Assembly: GCF_032050975.1 (NCBI RefSeq)
Contig: NZ_CP116967.1
Location: 186,001 to 250,000 of the forward strand
Reading direction: 5' to 3'
Source: Candidatus Nitrospira allomarina
GTDB lineage: Bacteria > Nitrospirota > Nitrospiria > Nitrospirales > UBA8639
Length of the DNA stretch: 64,000 nt
Below, piece after piece: positions 18,158 through 28,400 of this stretch (its first letter is position 1; every line of letters starts with the position of its first letter). The notes beneath the pieces are model-generated. The model was not told where the DNA came from. It saw only the letters and a program-made list of their open reading frames with translations, and searched no databases. The position numbers were made by a program, and so were the translations under genes.

Positions 18158-18595
18158 ATGGAATTGATTCAACAACTAGTCAGCAGTTTGAACATCAATG
18201 AAGGCCAAGCCAAAGGCGGCGCCGGTCTCCTATTCAACCTCGCGAAAGAAAAACTGGGCTCAGGCGAGTTTCAACAGCTCGCCGAGAAGGTTCCAGGGGT
18301 CAAGGACCTCTTAGGAGCAGCTCCCCCTACCTCCCCGGCAGCCTCTGCGGGGGGCGGCATGATGGGAGCATTAGGAGGAATCGCCGCTTCACTCGGAGCC
18401 GGGGGGTTAGGTGAAAAGGTGGGGGGATTGGGAAATCTCGCCAATTTGGCAAGCGGGTTTTCGCAACTTGGATTAAGCCCTGATATGATTGGAAAGTTTG
18501 TCCCGATCGTCCTTTCCTTTGTCCAGAATCAAGGCGGGGATTCCATGAAGGGTCTTCTGGAAAAGGTCTTGAAGCCCGGCCCGTCGACAACCTGA
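18158..18595 (+). CDS. DUF2780 (VcgC/VcgE) family protein
   Basis: A 145-residue protein with no signal peptide. QLVSSLNINEGQAKGGAGLLFNLAKEKL and FQQLAEKVPGVKDLL are the conserved start of DUF2780. A Gly/Ala/Met-rich linker follows, then GLSPDMIGKFVPIVLSFVQNQGGDSMKGLLEKVL, the conserved end. Function is unknown in all members. AGGAGG lies eight bases before ATG. Its TGA overlaps the ATG of the next gene (ATGA), so the two are translationally coupled. Confidence 0.85.
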   Translation: MELIQQLVSSLNINEGQAKGGAGLLFNLAKEKLGSGEFQQLAEKVPGVKDLLGAAPPTSPAASAGGGMMGALGGIAASLGAGGLGEKVGGLGNLANLASGFSQLGLSPDMIGKFVPIVLSFVQNQGGDSMKGLLEKVLKPGPSTT

Positions 18596-19329
18596 TGATT
18601 GGGCCAATGAATATGAACCATTTGCACAAGGATGACATGATGTACCCTCAATATTCTCCAGTAGGTTCTCGCAGACTCTTTCCTTACCTGACATGGGGGA
18701 TCATCCTCTTGAGTCTGAGCACGGTTGGTTGCCAGAGCATCTATTATGATGCCATGGAGAAGATCGGCTATCACAAGCGCGACTTGATGGTGTCCGATGT
18801 GGAAAAAGCCCGTGACGCTCAAGAGGACGCCAAAGAACAATTCAAGTCGGCGCTTGACCGCTTCACCACAACCCTGAATATCAAGGGCGGTGAGTTACAG
18901 GAGAAATATGAGGTCCTGAATGCGGAATACGAACGGAGCGAAGCCAAAGCCCAGGCGGTTCGAGATCGAATCGCGTCGGTGGAAGATGTCTCGGAAGCCT
19001 TATTTGATGAATGGGCCGCTGAACTCAAAGAATACTCCAGCCCGGCCTTGCGGAAGAACAGCCAAAAGCAACTCACACAGACTCGGGCTCAATATGCTCA
19101 ACTGATTAAAGCCATGAAACGTGCCGAATCGAAAATGGATCCGGTATTAGTCAAGTTTAAAGATCAGGTCCTCTTCCTCAAACACAATCTGAATGCAGAA
19201 ACGATCGCGTCATTAAAAAGTGAATTGGTCTCCGTGGAAGGCAATATCGCCTCCCTCATTAAGGAATTGAATGCCTCCATTAAGGAAGCCGATTCATTTA
19301 TCGCCTCAATGGAAAAAGATAAGTCATAA
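18595..19329 (+). CDS. DUF2959 family lipoprotein
   Basis: A 244-residue protein. A hydrophobic segment ends in LSTVGC, a lipobox, followed by SIYYDAMEKIGYHKRDLMVSDVEKARDAQEDAKEQFKSALDRF, which is the DUF2959 signature. The rest is a long helical, coiled-coil protein rich in Glu, Lys and Ala. The first ATG overlaps the stop of the DUF2780 gene; an ATG at 18640 would give a shorter leader before the same lipobox. DUF2959 proteins are uncharacterised, periplasm-facing helical lipoproteins. The coupling with DUF2780 suggests joint expression. Confidence 0.85.
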   Translation: MIGPMNMNHLHKDDMMYPQYSPVGSRRLFPYLTWGIILLSLSTVGCQSIYYDAMEKIGYHKRDLMVSDVEKARDAQEDAKEQFKSALDRFTTTLNIKGGELQEKYEVLNAEYERSEAKAQAVRDRIASVEDVSEALFDEWAAELKEYSSPALRKNSQKQLTQTRAQYAQLIKAMKRAESKMDPVLVKFKDQVLFLKHNLNAETIASLKSELVSVEGNIASLIKELNASIKEADSFIASMEKDKS

Positions 19330-19434
19330 CAATTTGGGCCGTTGCCCATCTCAACGCGTCACTCGCACTGCCCACCAATAGGTCGGCGAAGGATGCATAC
19401 AGTGGGTCATCCTGAATCACAAGGAGGGTCTTCG

Positions 19435-19686
19435 TTGGGCATTATTTCCTGGATCGTATTCGGCCTCATGGCAGGAGTCCTGGCAAAGATCATCATGCCG
19501 GGAAAAGACCCTGGTGGAATGTTCATCACCATCCTGATTGGAATCTCCGGCGCAATGGTGGGAGGATTGATCAGCACCTACTTTGGCTATGGCGAGGTCA
19601 CCGGATTTAATCTGCCAAGTTTTGGCATTGCCGTGGGTGGATCCTTTCTGCTCCTTTTTGCCTACCGGATTATCAAAGGAAACTAA
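19435..19686 (+). CDS. GlsB/YeaQ/YmgE family membrane protein
   Basis: Starting at TTG 19435 the protein has 83 residues, the usual family length. MGIISWIVFGLMAGVLAK, the glycine-rich GMFITILIGISGAMVGGLI, and GGSFLLLFAYRIIK are the three membrane helices, with the conserved PGKDPGG turn between the first two. AAGGAGGGTCTTCG places a strong ribosome binding site seven bases before that TTG, which is why the longer frame from 19342 is rejected. The family is stress-associated in Gram-positives and enterics, with no known biochemical role. Confidence 0.88.
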   Translation: MGIISWIVFGLMAGVLAKIIMPGKDPGGMFITILIGISGAMVGGLISTYFGYGEVTGFNLPSFGIAVGGSFLLLFAYRIIKGN

Positions 19687-20166
19687 TTATACCCAACCAC
19701 TAATCTTCAACTTCCGTTCCTCTCTGTGTGTCCCTCGTCTTGCCCGTTACCCTCCCATTCAGAAATCCCCAATCAAGTATCCCTATAAAAATCCATTCCT
19801 TTATTTAAGACATGAAGTTGACTAAACTCTTAGGTAATCGACACTCCGGAGAATTGGAGCGTTATCGGATCATACGAAGTATAGGGTTCCTCCCTCTTTT
19901 ATGAGAGTAACCGAGATGTTCGTCTTCCCAGGGTTCGACGCCTGCCGTCTGGTCTGAGGGAGGGAAAAGCACGATGACACGAAAATTGGTGACACCAGTG
20001 CGATACGTTCACCTCCCGACACCGTTTGTCTGACAAATTCCAAAATGAATTCCCGATACACAAAATAAAGGTGTAATACCAGAATCAGGTATTCTGTATG
20101 ATCTGTTTTACCTCCAATAACGAAAAAGGTCTCAACGCTTTCTGGCAATAGGATTCTTCCTCTTCC
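19687..20166. other. Intergenic region, no recognisable gene
   Basis: 480 bases. A minus-strand frame at 19870-20190 overlaps the AsmA-like gene start, has no ribosome binding site and matches nothing known. The right end carries the AsmA gene leader. No clear promoter or terminator hairpin was found. Confidence 0.4.
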
Positions 20167-23100
20167 ATGTCTTCCGATACCCCCCAACAAGACATACCTC
20201 CGGTGGCAAAGTCACCACGTTCAAGAAAACGTTTAAAATGGTTTGCCTGGTTAGGCCTGGGGATGTTGGCCCTTCTTCTTTGTGCGGGTCTGTTACTGAC
20301 CTACTGGTTTCCTTCAGACATGGTCCGGCAAGAGCTGGAAATTCGTCTTTCCAAGCTTCTTCAAGGAACAGTCAAAATCCACTCCCTTTCGTTTAATCTG
20401 CTGACCGGCCTTCAAGTCAGTCAGTTGGAATTGACCAAGCCGGGACACACCCCTCTCACACTCGAACACCTGACCTTGGATTACAGCCTTGTGGGACTGC
20501 TGAAGGGCACCTTCACCATCAATGAAATCTCCATCGATCAGGCAGACATATCACTCAATCTGCCTGAACTCACGAAGGCCCCAGCGGAACCACCTCCCCC
20601 ACCATCTTCTGAACCGGCGGCACTTCCCACGCTCCCTGTCTCGATTGATCTGGAAACCCTTAAGATTATCGAGAGCAATATCCGCCTTATGGTAACGCCC
20701 GACCTCACCGTGAACCTCACCCATCTGAATCTCCAGAGTTCGGGGGCCATTTCATCGGATGATGCCCTTCTCAACGGCACGCTGCAGGTTAAGCAAGTCG
20801 CGGTGGCGCTTCAAGGGAAACACATTCAACTGCCGCTGGTCGTGAAGTTTGACACCGCGATTCATCTTCCGACTCAACATCTTGACCTGAAGCAGCTCAC
20901 CATTGAATCGGATCCTGCCCTTCGCCTCACACTTGCCGGAACAATCAACGAATTCTTAACCCAAAAAGCTGTGAATCTTTCTCTTACCGATACGGATCTT
21001 GACCTTGGAAAAATTATGGCTCTCGCCAAAGATTTCGTACCGCCGGAATTTGCCACGGCTTCAATGGGGGGAAATCTGTCTCCCTCATTCACCCTCACCG
21101 GGTCACTTCCCGACTCCGGATTTGAGGGGACCATCCACGCGGGATTAGACGGAAAAAATGTCGAATTGCATCTACCAGGCCACGACCTGACCGTGGGACC
21201 GACAGATCTGGCATTCGCTGCCAAAAGTCTTCAGATCAAGGAGAACGTCCCCTTGATGGGAAACGTCTCGGCGAAACTTTCTATTTATGATTTGGCCTTT
21301 CAAGCCTATGGAATACAAAACTTTGGGTTGAGTCTCCAGAGCGACTACCAGGCCTCCGGACCTTTTTCGGGAAACCTGCAGATCTCCGGCACCACAGGAT
21401 TCCCCGGCGACCTACTTGGCACGCCTTTCACTCTTCCTTTTGCCGTGACCCTCGATACCAGTGGCAATCATCACACCCGTCACATAGAGGTGAAGCATCT
21501 GAACGCAGACCTTAGCCCTTATGCGACCTTGCAGATGAACGGTGTGATTCAACCTCATCCTGCCCCGAAGGATGGCATGGATGCCTCGCTGAAACTTCGT
21601 CTGTCACCAAAGATTAACGCCTTACTCTCCCTCATCCCCAAGGACCGGCTGCAAGGACTTGTTCTCCGGAAAGGATCCGAGCCGGATACCTTTGTGCTGC
21701 ACGCCACCGGAGCACTTCATCCGGATTTCCGCCCCGAGTGGGCAAAAGCGACGGCGGCGCTCAAACTGTCCTCTCTTCAAGCTCAACTGAAACCCTTCGG
21801 TGCAGAAGGCACCATGCACCAACTCACCTTCCTGCTTTCTTCGGGGTATCAGGAAACCAATGGTGCAATTCAGGGAACGGTCGGCTTTTCGTCAAATTTC
21901 TCTGACCTCCATGCGGCTGATACGATGACAATCGGAACCAGCCATGTGATCCTGAAATCTAACTTTCAAGGCCATCTCTCGCCGACCTATCAACCCACGA
22001 GTCTTCGCTCGGAAGATCAGCTCCAGGTCACGCTCGGCAACCTGACCTACCAGGATCCCTCCCTGACGGCCACCCTTCCCTCAATCAGACTGTCCTTAAA
22101 AACTAAGGAAGATGTGTTCAAACAGGATTTTTTACTGGAGAGTCTGCGACTGACCAGCGAAGAAATATTAAATATGGGAATGAAAGCCCGGTATCAGCAG
22201 GGGAACCAACAATTTGACGTAGATCTGCAGCTACCCCTTCTCCACGTCGGGAACCTTCTCCCGCATCTGTCGGGATCACTTATGAAGGGCCTTGACGACA
22301 TCAATCCGAAAGGACGGATCAGTCTGACTCTGCGAGCCGCGGGTAAGGTTCCCCAGGAAGATGATCTCAAGAAATTGACCCTACCCTTGGGAGTCAATGG
22401 AAAACTTACAATGCGGGATATTGAGGGGGCTGTCTCGGGCTATCGGGTTCAGGGAGGCAACGGCACCATGACCATGGCCTATTCGCCACGTGCCACGCCT
22501 CAAACCCAACTCACAACGGATGTCACACTCAATCGGATTCACCTGCCGGATACCCTCCCGATCAGAGAATTAGCCAACACTTCTGTGCACGTGAATCTTT
22601 CATCTCCGGATCTCAATGAAGTCCAGATTGATCCGATCCATGTGACATCAACAGGAATCGACCTTACCATCAAAAGTGCAGTGGTGGGCTTGCGTGAGCT
22701 GTTGTCCTCCACCTCGCCTCGTGGCACTCAATTGGCAAAACTCTTTGCCCAACTGCACACCCGCCTGGCTCTGGATGTGGAGACCTTCCAAGAAGCCTTG
22801 CAACCCTTGGGGATAAAGGGAGACGGCAAGGCCCTGGTCACCCTGTCCATGCTCAAAAAAGAACAAGGCAGCCTGGACGCCTCTGTGGAGATCGGGTCTG
22901 AAACACTCTCTGTGTCTCGGGATGGCACGGAACTCCGTGACATGAACGGTGGGATACAACTCAGAAAATCACTGGAATGGAAACCGGATGGACTCCCGTC
23001 TCCGCCGAAAAAGCCATTTCAACCGTCCGACCGTATTGCCCAGCTCAAATCATTTTCCCGGAAAGGGCAGACCCTCACCATTGATCGTCTTCAGCTCGGG

Positions 23101-23739
23101 CCATTCACGGTCGAAAAGCTCTCCACGAATTTGGCGTTTGAACAACAGTCCCTGAAAATGCAAAATCTTGCCATGAATGTGTTGGGTGGAGGGATTGGGG
23201 GAAATGTCATCATCGCCGCCGAACATCCCTTGCGGCTATCAGCGAATTTTGAAATAGCGAATCTCGATGCTAACCGACTCATTCAGACAGAATCCAAAAT
23301 CAGAGGGGATAGCAACATCGCCGCAACCATTGGACTCACAACCATACTTCAGGAATCCACGGGAGCCGTGGATTTGAGCCGGCTAGAATGCAACCTGCAA
23401 ATTACGCACATCGGAAACGAAGCGCTGGATCGCCTCCTCGTGTTCCTGGACCCGGAGGGAAGCAAACCGACGATTTCTAATGTTCGCTCCCAACTGAAGT
23501 TCGCGAATCCCTCGCGGGTGATGGTGGAAGTGGCCAGAGGGCAATTAAATCTGACGATCCACTTCCAAGGCAGTCTGATCCCCACCTTTCGATTGGAGCG
23601 CATCCCGATCGCCAAAATGAAAAACATTGAAAAACTCACCGCTGCCATTCCCAATTGGGAAGACCTGGCCAACGTGCTGAAATTAATCGGAGCCGAGACC
23701 TATTCGTTCACGCCAGAAGGGGAGATCGTGCTTCAGTAA
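20167..23739 (+). CDS. AsmA-family giant envelope protein
   Basis: A 1190-residue protein with a positively charged N-terminus, one membrane helix at about residues 25-46 (FAWLGLGMLALLLCAGLLLTY), and a long periplasmic part made of repeated beta strands. The start of that part (VRQELEIRLSKLLQGTVKIHSLSFNLLTGLQVSQLEL) is the AsmA N-terminal domain. The end (GGGIGGNVIIAAEHPLRLSANFEIANLDANRLIQ ... GAVDLSRLECNLQI) matches the AsmA C-terminal region. Relatives (AsmA, TamB, YhdP) form bridge-like beta-grooves that carry phospholipids between the membranes, so a lipid-transport role is likely. A Pro-rich stretch near residue 140 (PPPPPSS) is a probable linker. It is not operonic with neighbours. Confidence 0.8.
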   Translation: MSSDTPQQDIPPVAKSPRSRKRLKWFAWLGLGMLALLLCAGLLLTYWFPSDMVRQELEIRLSKLLQGTVKIHSLSFNLLTGLQVSQLELTKPGHTPLTLEHLTLDYSLVGLLKGTFTINEISIDQADISLNLPELTKAPAEPPPPPSSEPAALPTLPVSIDLETLKIIESNIRLMVTPDLTVNLTHLNLQSSGAISSDDALLNGTLQVKQVAVALQGKHIQLPLVVKFDTAIHLPTQHLDLKQLTIESDPALRLTLAGTINEFLTQKAVNLSLTDTDLDLGKIMALAKDFVPPEFATASMGGNLSPSFTLTGSLPDSGFEGTIHAGLDGKNVELHLPGHDLTVGPTDLAFAAKSLQIKENVPLMGNVSAKLSIYDLAFQAYGIQNFGLSLQSDYQASGPFSGNLQISGTTGFPGDLLGTPFTLPFAVTLDTSGNHHTRHIEVKHLNADLSPYATLQMNGVIQPHPAPKDGMDASLKLRLSPKINALLSLIPKDRLQGLVLRKGSEPDTFVLHATGALHPDFRPEWAKATAALKLSSLQAQLKPFGAEGTMHQLTFLLSSGYQETNGAIQGTVGFSSNFSDLHAADTMTIGTSHVILKSNFQGHLSPTYQPTSLRSEDQLQVTLGNLTYQDPSLTATLPSIRLSLKTKEDVFKQDFLLESLRLTSEEILNMGMKARYQQGNQQFDVDLQLPLLHVGNLLPHLSGSLMKGLDDINPKGRISLTLRAAGKVPQEDDLKKLTLPLGVNGKLTMRDIEGAVSGYRVQGGNGTMTMAYSPRATPQTQLTTDVTLNRIHLPDTLPIRELANTSVHVNLSSPDLNEVQIDPIHVTSTGIDLTIKSAVVGLRELLSSTSPRGTQLAKLFAQLHTRLALDVETFQEALQPLGIKGDGKALVTLSMLKKEQGSLDASVEIGSETLSVSRDGTELRDMNGGIQLRKSLEWKPDGLPSPPKKPFQPSDRIAQLKSFSRKGQTLTIDRLQLGPFTVEKLSTNLAFEQQSLKMQNLAMNVLGGGIGGNVIIAAEHPLRLSANFEIANLDANRLIQTESKIRGDSNIAATIGLTTILQESTGAVDLSRLECNLQITHIGNEALDRLLVFLDPEGSKPTISNVRSQLKFANPSRVMVEVARGQLNLTIHFQGSLIPTFRLERIPIAKMKNIEKLTAAIPNWEDLANVLKLIGAETYSFTPEGEIVLQ

Positions 23740-23757
23740 AAGACAAACCTCTTATCT

Positions 23758-24728
23758 TGTCATGCTGAGCTGAAGGCGAAGCAGCTCGCTCAGCCATGGG
23801 CCGGTGGACCTGGGCTCAGATCCTTCGCTTCACTCAGGATGACAAAGCAGAGACACTGAATAATGACGGCCCACATATACGTTGTCATGCTGAGCTGAAG
23901 GCGAAGCATCTCGCTAGGCCATGGCCCGGTTGAGCTGGGCTCAGATCCTTCGTCCGACCCAGGATGACAATGCGAAAGGCTCAGTTAACAGATGAAACAG
24001 TATTATGTGTACATTATGACAAACCAATCCGGCACACTATATACCGGGATCACCAATGATCTCATCCGTCGAATCTATGAACACAGACAGGGACAAGGCG
24101 GTCATTTCACATCAAGATACCGCATCACACGGTTATTGTACTTCGAAGAAACTCGGGATATTCACGCAGCACTCACTCGCGAGAAACAGCTCAAAGGTTG
24201 GACGCGTACAAAGAAGTTGGAATTGATTGTCACGGTCAACCCCAAATGGGAAGATCTTTCCACGGATTGGGATATTTCATAGGTTGTTATGCTGAGCTAG
24301 GCGAAGCAGCTCGCTAAGCCATGGGCCGGTGGACCTGGGCTCAGATCCTTCGCTTCACTCAGGATGACAAAGCAGAGAGCCTGGATAAGGACCGGCCCAC
24401 AATGTTGTCATGCTGAGCTAGGCGAAGCAGCTCGCTAAGCCATGGCCCGGGTGAGCTGGGCACAGATCCTTCGCTCACTCAGGATGACCAAGCCAGGGGA
24501 CTGGATAATGACCGGCCCACATATTCGTTGTCATGCTGAGTCACGCGAAGCATCTCGCCAAACCATGGGCCGGGTGAGCTGGGCACAGATTCTTCGCTTC
24601 GCTCAGAATGACAAAATTGAGGAAAGGACGATCAACGCCCAATCCCGCCGCATTCATTGTTTGTATGTCAGGCTAAGCCAAGGCCCAGCGGAACTGGCAC
24701 AGATCCTTCGCTTTACTCAGGATGACAT
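23758..24728. repeat. Tandem palindromic repeat array (family A), six copies
   Basis: Copies at about 23758-23845, 23882-23970, 24284-24370, 24405-24490, 24528-24614 and a partial one at 24661-24728. Each unit starts TTGTCATGCTGAGC, contains an imperfect central region (GAAGCATCTCGC ... CCATGGGCCGG ... GGGCTCAGATCCTTCGC) and ends CTCAGGATGACAA, so the ends are complementary and the unit can fold as one long hairpin. Neighbouring copies lie about 121-124 bases apart, and the short spacers (ACGGCCCACAT...) are repeated too. Between copies 2 and 3 the spacer is replaced by the GIY-YIG gene. The half-site GGCACAGATCCTTCGC ... GGATGACAAT recurs in the island (41570, 41970, 44725). Confidence 0.9.
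23992..24282 (+). CDS. Single-domain GIY-YIG nuclease (UPF0213-like)
   Basis: A 96-residue protein made only of a GIY-YIG domain. YYVYIMTNQSGTLYTGITNDLIRRIYEH has the two Tyr motifs and the catalytic Arg, and LTREKQLKGWTRTKKLELI carries the metal-binding Glu. Such small nucleases are widespread and mostly uncharacterised; some relatives cut branched or repeat DNA. Its stop codon abuts the next repeat by one base and its start is 21 bases after the previous repeat, so gene and repeats look like a unit. No ribosome binding site is obvious. The repeat association suggests, but does not prove, that the nuclease acts on or spreads with the repeats. Confidence 0.9.
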   Translation: MKQYYVYIMTNQSGTLYTGITNDLIRRIYEHRQGQGGHFTSRYRITRLLYFEETRDIHAALTREKQLKGWTRTKKLELIVTVNPKWEDLSTDWDIS

Positions 24729-24828
24729 GAAACTGGAACAGGATGACCATTTGGAGATTTTTCTTCAGCAGCTTTCAGGAATTTGATAAGATAAAGAAGA
24801 CCCTACCCTCTTTAGGAGCCGATTAGTT

Positions 24829-25449
24829 ATGTCCTATCCCCGAATATCCCCTTTCCCTACTGTGCACACGCTCTTTTTTCGCCCAATCTTCTTGATCTTG
24901 ATGACCCTCCCAGTTGCATTCCTCACCGCGTGTGGAGGTCCGCTGGTGGGTGTCACTGTCGTGGATGAACGCACGGCCTTGGAAAACCAGGTGCTGGGCA
25001 CGTATCAAGAACTTAATCAGCAAGTTATGCTGGTGGCCTCCGTTCGCTATATCGATCCGAAGGGAAAATTGAAACAGACCCAGGAACTTCCTCCAGGGAA
25101 AAAAGACGTTGTGCGTGCCCTCCAACGAGTGTCGTTTAACAAAGATGATCTCAATCGCTATAAATCATTGGGTATTATTGGTGAAAACAATGAAGGTGGT
25201 GTCACCCTCCTGGAGCCGGAAAAAGTCCAACCGGACGATCGAGCGTTTGTGGAAAATCTGATTAAAGAAGAGAATGAGGATCGTCTCGCGATCATGAGCC
25301 GGATCATTGAGACCAACGAGACCCTGACACCCTCAGAATTACCACGAGTCCACAAAATGTTTGCCGCACTCAACCGGGATAAGGCGCTCAAGGGAGAACG
25401 AATCCAAATGGACAATGGGACATGGACTCAAAAAGACGCCACACCCTAA
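24829..25449 (+). CDS. DUF1318-like lipoprotein
   Basis: A 206-residue lipoprotein: a hydrophobic segment ends in FLTAC, a lipobox, and GGPLVGVTVVDERTALENQVLGTYQELNQQVMLVASVRY follows. That segment and the central 'LQRVSFNKDDLNRYKSLGIIGENNEGGVTL' resemble the DUF1318 family of periplasmic lipoproteins. The C-terminal half (NLIKEENEDRLAIMSRIIETNETLTPSELPRVHKMFAALN) is helical. AGGAG lies eleven bases before ATG. The next gene starts inside the last 28 bases of this one, so the two are coupled. Location in the outer or inner membrane leaflet of the periplasm is likely. Confidence 0.75.
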   Translation: MSYPRISPFPTVHTLFFRPIFLILMTLPVAFLTACGGPLVGVTVVDERTALENQVLGTYQELNQQVMLVASVRYIDPKGKLKQTQELPPGKKDVVRALQRVSFNKDDLNRYKSLGIIGENNEGGVTLLEPEKVQPDDRAFVENLIKEENEDRLAIMSRIIETNETLTPSELPRVHKMFAALNRDKALKGERIQMDNGTWTQKDATP

Positions 25450-28400
25450 CTCAAGACTCCAGTTTGCGAGATGGACACCTGTCTCACCCTTCCCAGGAAG
25501 CTCAAGAGAGCACCTCAGGAAGAAAAGAGGGAAGATCGTTTCATTTTCACGAAGCCCTATTCGGCCTGATAGCCTTCACCGGCCTGATCGGATTCCTGTG
25601 CTCCTCCCTACCCGCTCTCGCTGCGACACCTGAACGACTGACCACTCACCCGGCCCTGGATTATCAACCGTCTGTTTCCAAGGATGGACAAACGCTTGCA
25701 TTCGTTTCTACTCGTTCAGGAAATTCGGATATCTGGGTCCAAACCCTCAAGAGTGCCGCCCTCACACTTCCCAGGCAAATGACCACTCACCCGGCCAGCG
25801 ATCAGGAACCGGCCGTGAACCGGGATGGGACCCGACTCTTGTATGTGTCGCATAAGTCCGATCCCCGTGGCGATGTGTACCTCCTGGATCTCATTACCCG
25901 TGAGGAGCAACGACTGACGGATTTAACCAGCGGGGATGGGTCTCCTCAGTGGGATCAAGAAGAACACGGATTTTTCTATCTCAAAAGTGATCCGCTCCAA
26001 AACACTTCCGCCATCTACCGGAAATCTTTCAAAAACCATTCGGAAGAATTGGTCGTGGCCCAAGCCACCAGCTTTTCTGTGAACGGTCAGGGACAGCTCC
26101 TGTATTCCACTGGTGCCCATTTGACCTTATTGGATCTTCAGGACAACAGCTCCACCTCCTTTGACCAGGACAGCCATGCTCTGGATCTCTGGCCTGCCTT
26201 GGACCACAACCCCTCTGACCTCACCACGGATCGTCACCTGGTGTTTACCCGATATGACCGGGACACCAACGATGACGGGCTGATTGACACCGATGATGAA
26301 TCCTCCGTTTGGATGAGACTCTGGGGACCGCAGCAGGCTGAGCTCCCCAACATATATCGGATCACTCCGGCGCACCAATTTCATATTTACCCTGCCGTGT
26401 CCGGGGATTTTCTCTATTACTCCGATCTGAAAGCCGGAGATATTTTTCGGATGGATATCCCGGCGTTTCTCAGGGATTACGTCGACCTCGATCGCGCCAA
26501 ATCGCTGGCCGCCTCCTATCAGGATCACGGGCAATTGGATCTCGCGCTCCTCGTTCTGGAAAACATTTCGCACAATCTGTTGGCACAACAGCCTCCTGAT
26601 GCACGAGCGGAATTTGATTTTTCCCTCGCCGAAGCACAGACACAGGAAGGAAATTTTCCTGCGGCCCGGGAATCTTTGGAGCCCTACACCAGCCAACCGG
26701 GGCGAACCGGCGCATTGGCCCGGATATATACCATCGTCTTGAGAGTCCAGGAGCAGGCACAGGGCATCAGCTCTGCGGCAAGACGCCGGTTAGTCACCAC
26801 CGGCGTGTCCGATTTACTCACCATTGGGAATGAGCACCGGGACATGGATGAGGTATACGGTCAGGCGCTGATTGAAGCCGGACGGCTCTACCTCTTTGCG
26901 GACGATCCTCTCACAGCCTTGGAGTACCTCGTCAAAGTCGAAAATCTGCACAATAAAGAGATTCGAGCCAAGGGTCTTTTCACCAGAGGGGAAGCCTATC
27001 GGATTTTGGGAGACGCTCCCAATGTGATCCGCGTGTTCGTGGATGTCATCCAATTATTTGGCGAACGTTCCTCCTGGGGCAAACGTGCCATTCAACAGGT
27101 TGTGACACTCTCTCAACAGGGTGAAACGGACCGTGAGCGCCTGACGGCCTTAAACAGGATCATTCCCCAGCATCCGGACCTTCCCGTCTTGATCGCCACC
27201 GCCCGCTTAACTATCGCCGATTTGTATCACGAACAGGGAGAACAACTGTCTGCCCTGGAAACTCTGGATTTCATTATCCCGGTTCCCGACCTTCCCAACG
27301 AACTCGTCATCCAGGCCTACCGGAAAAAGGCCGCAATTCTTTCAGAATCGGAACGGTACCAGGAAGCGGCGGATACCTATGCCGCCTTGAGTCAATTTCC
27401 CGGAGAAAATCAGACTGAACTTGAAGGAGCCAAAAGCCTTCTCATTTTACAATTGGTGAAAAAAGCCCTGAAGGACCGGAAGATCGGGGAAACCCGCATC
27501 GCCGCCAAATCCCTGAAACAGCTCATCGACCAATATCCCGAATCCGTGGAAGCCCATCGGGCGTATATTGAAACCAAAGTCATGCTCAAAGACACGGCTG
27601 AGGTCCAGGCCTGGTATACCACCTTAGTCAAAACCCATCCCGATCACGCGGTCTATCAGTATGGCCAGGCCCTGGCGTTGTCCTATGCCGAACCGCCCGA
27701 CCTCCCGTTAGTGATCCGCCTCCTCCAACGTGCCATGAAAAAAGATCCGGCCCTGGGGTATGTCCATCAAACCCTGGGATGGGCCTACGAACAAACCGAA
27801 CGGACCTCCGGCAACAAAGGATACCTTGAGAAGGCCGAGCAGGAGTATCGCATTGCGTTGGAGATCAACGATGCCGGCCGCTTTCCCGACGTGGAATCGC
27901 AACTACTCTTGAATTTAGGCAATACCTACCTGGCTCTCTCGAATGCCCGCGAAGCCTATCGACATTACCGGCAGCGTGAGGAGCAATTCGCTCCGTCCGG
28001 CGAGACCATCACCGAATTGCTCTATCGCAAAAATTATGGAGAAGCCTGTTTTAAGGCAGGACGCACCGAAGAATCGTTGGTCCAATATCAGTTGGCCTTA
28101 CGGAACGTGCCTCCCGAGCAACCCAACCTGCAAGCCGAAATCCTGGAACGCATAGGCTTGTCCCATCAGGACATCGGACAATATGCCAAAGCCATTGAGG
28201 CATTTTCCCGGGCCTTGGTCCTGAACCGTGACTTAGGACAGGAACAAAATGTCACATTGCTCCAGAGAAATATCGGGGTCAACCTGTTTAACCTGAGCCG
28301 CGCCAGCGAAACCGGTGGACGAGAGGAACTCAAACAGGCTTTGGGCAGTTACTTTACCAGCCTGGACCACCTGACCACAGGCGGCGGCAAAACGCTTTCC

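Noticed and set aside
19870-20190. A 106-residue minus-strand ORF
   Set aside because: It overlaps the AsmA-like gene start, lacks a ribosome binding site and matches no family.
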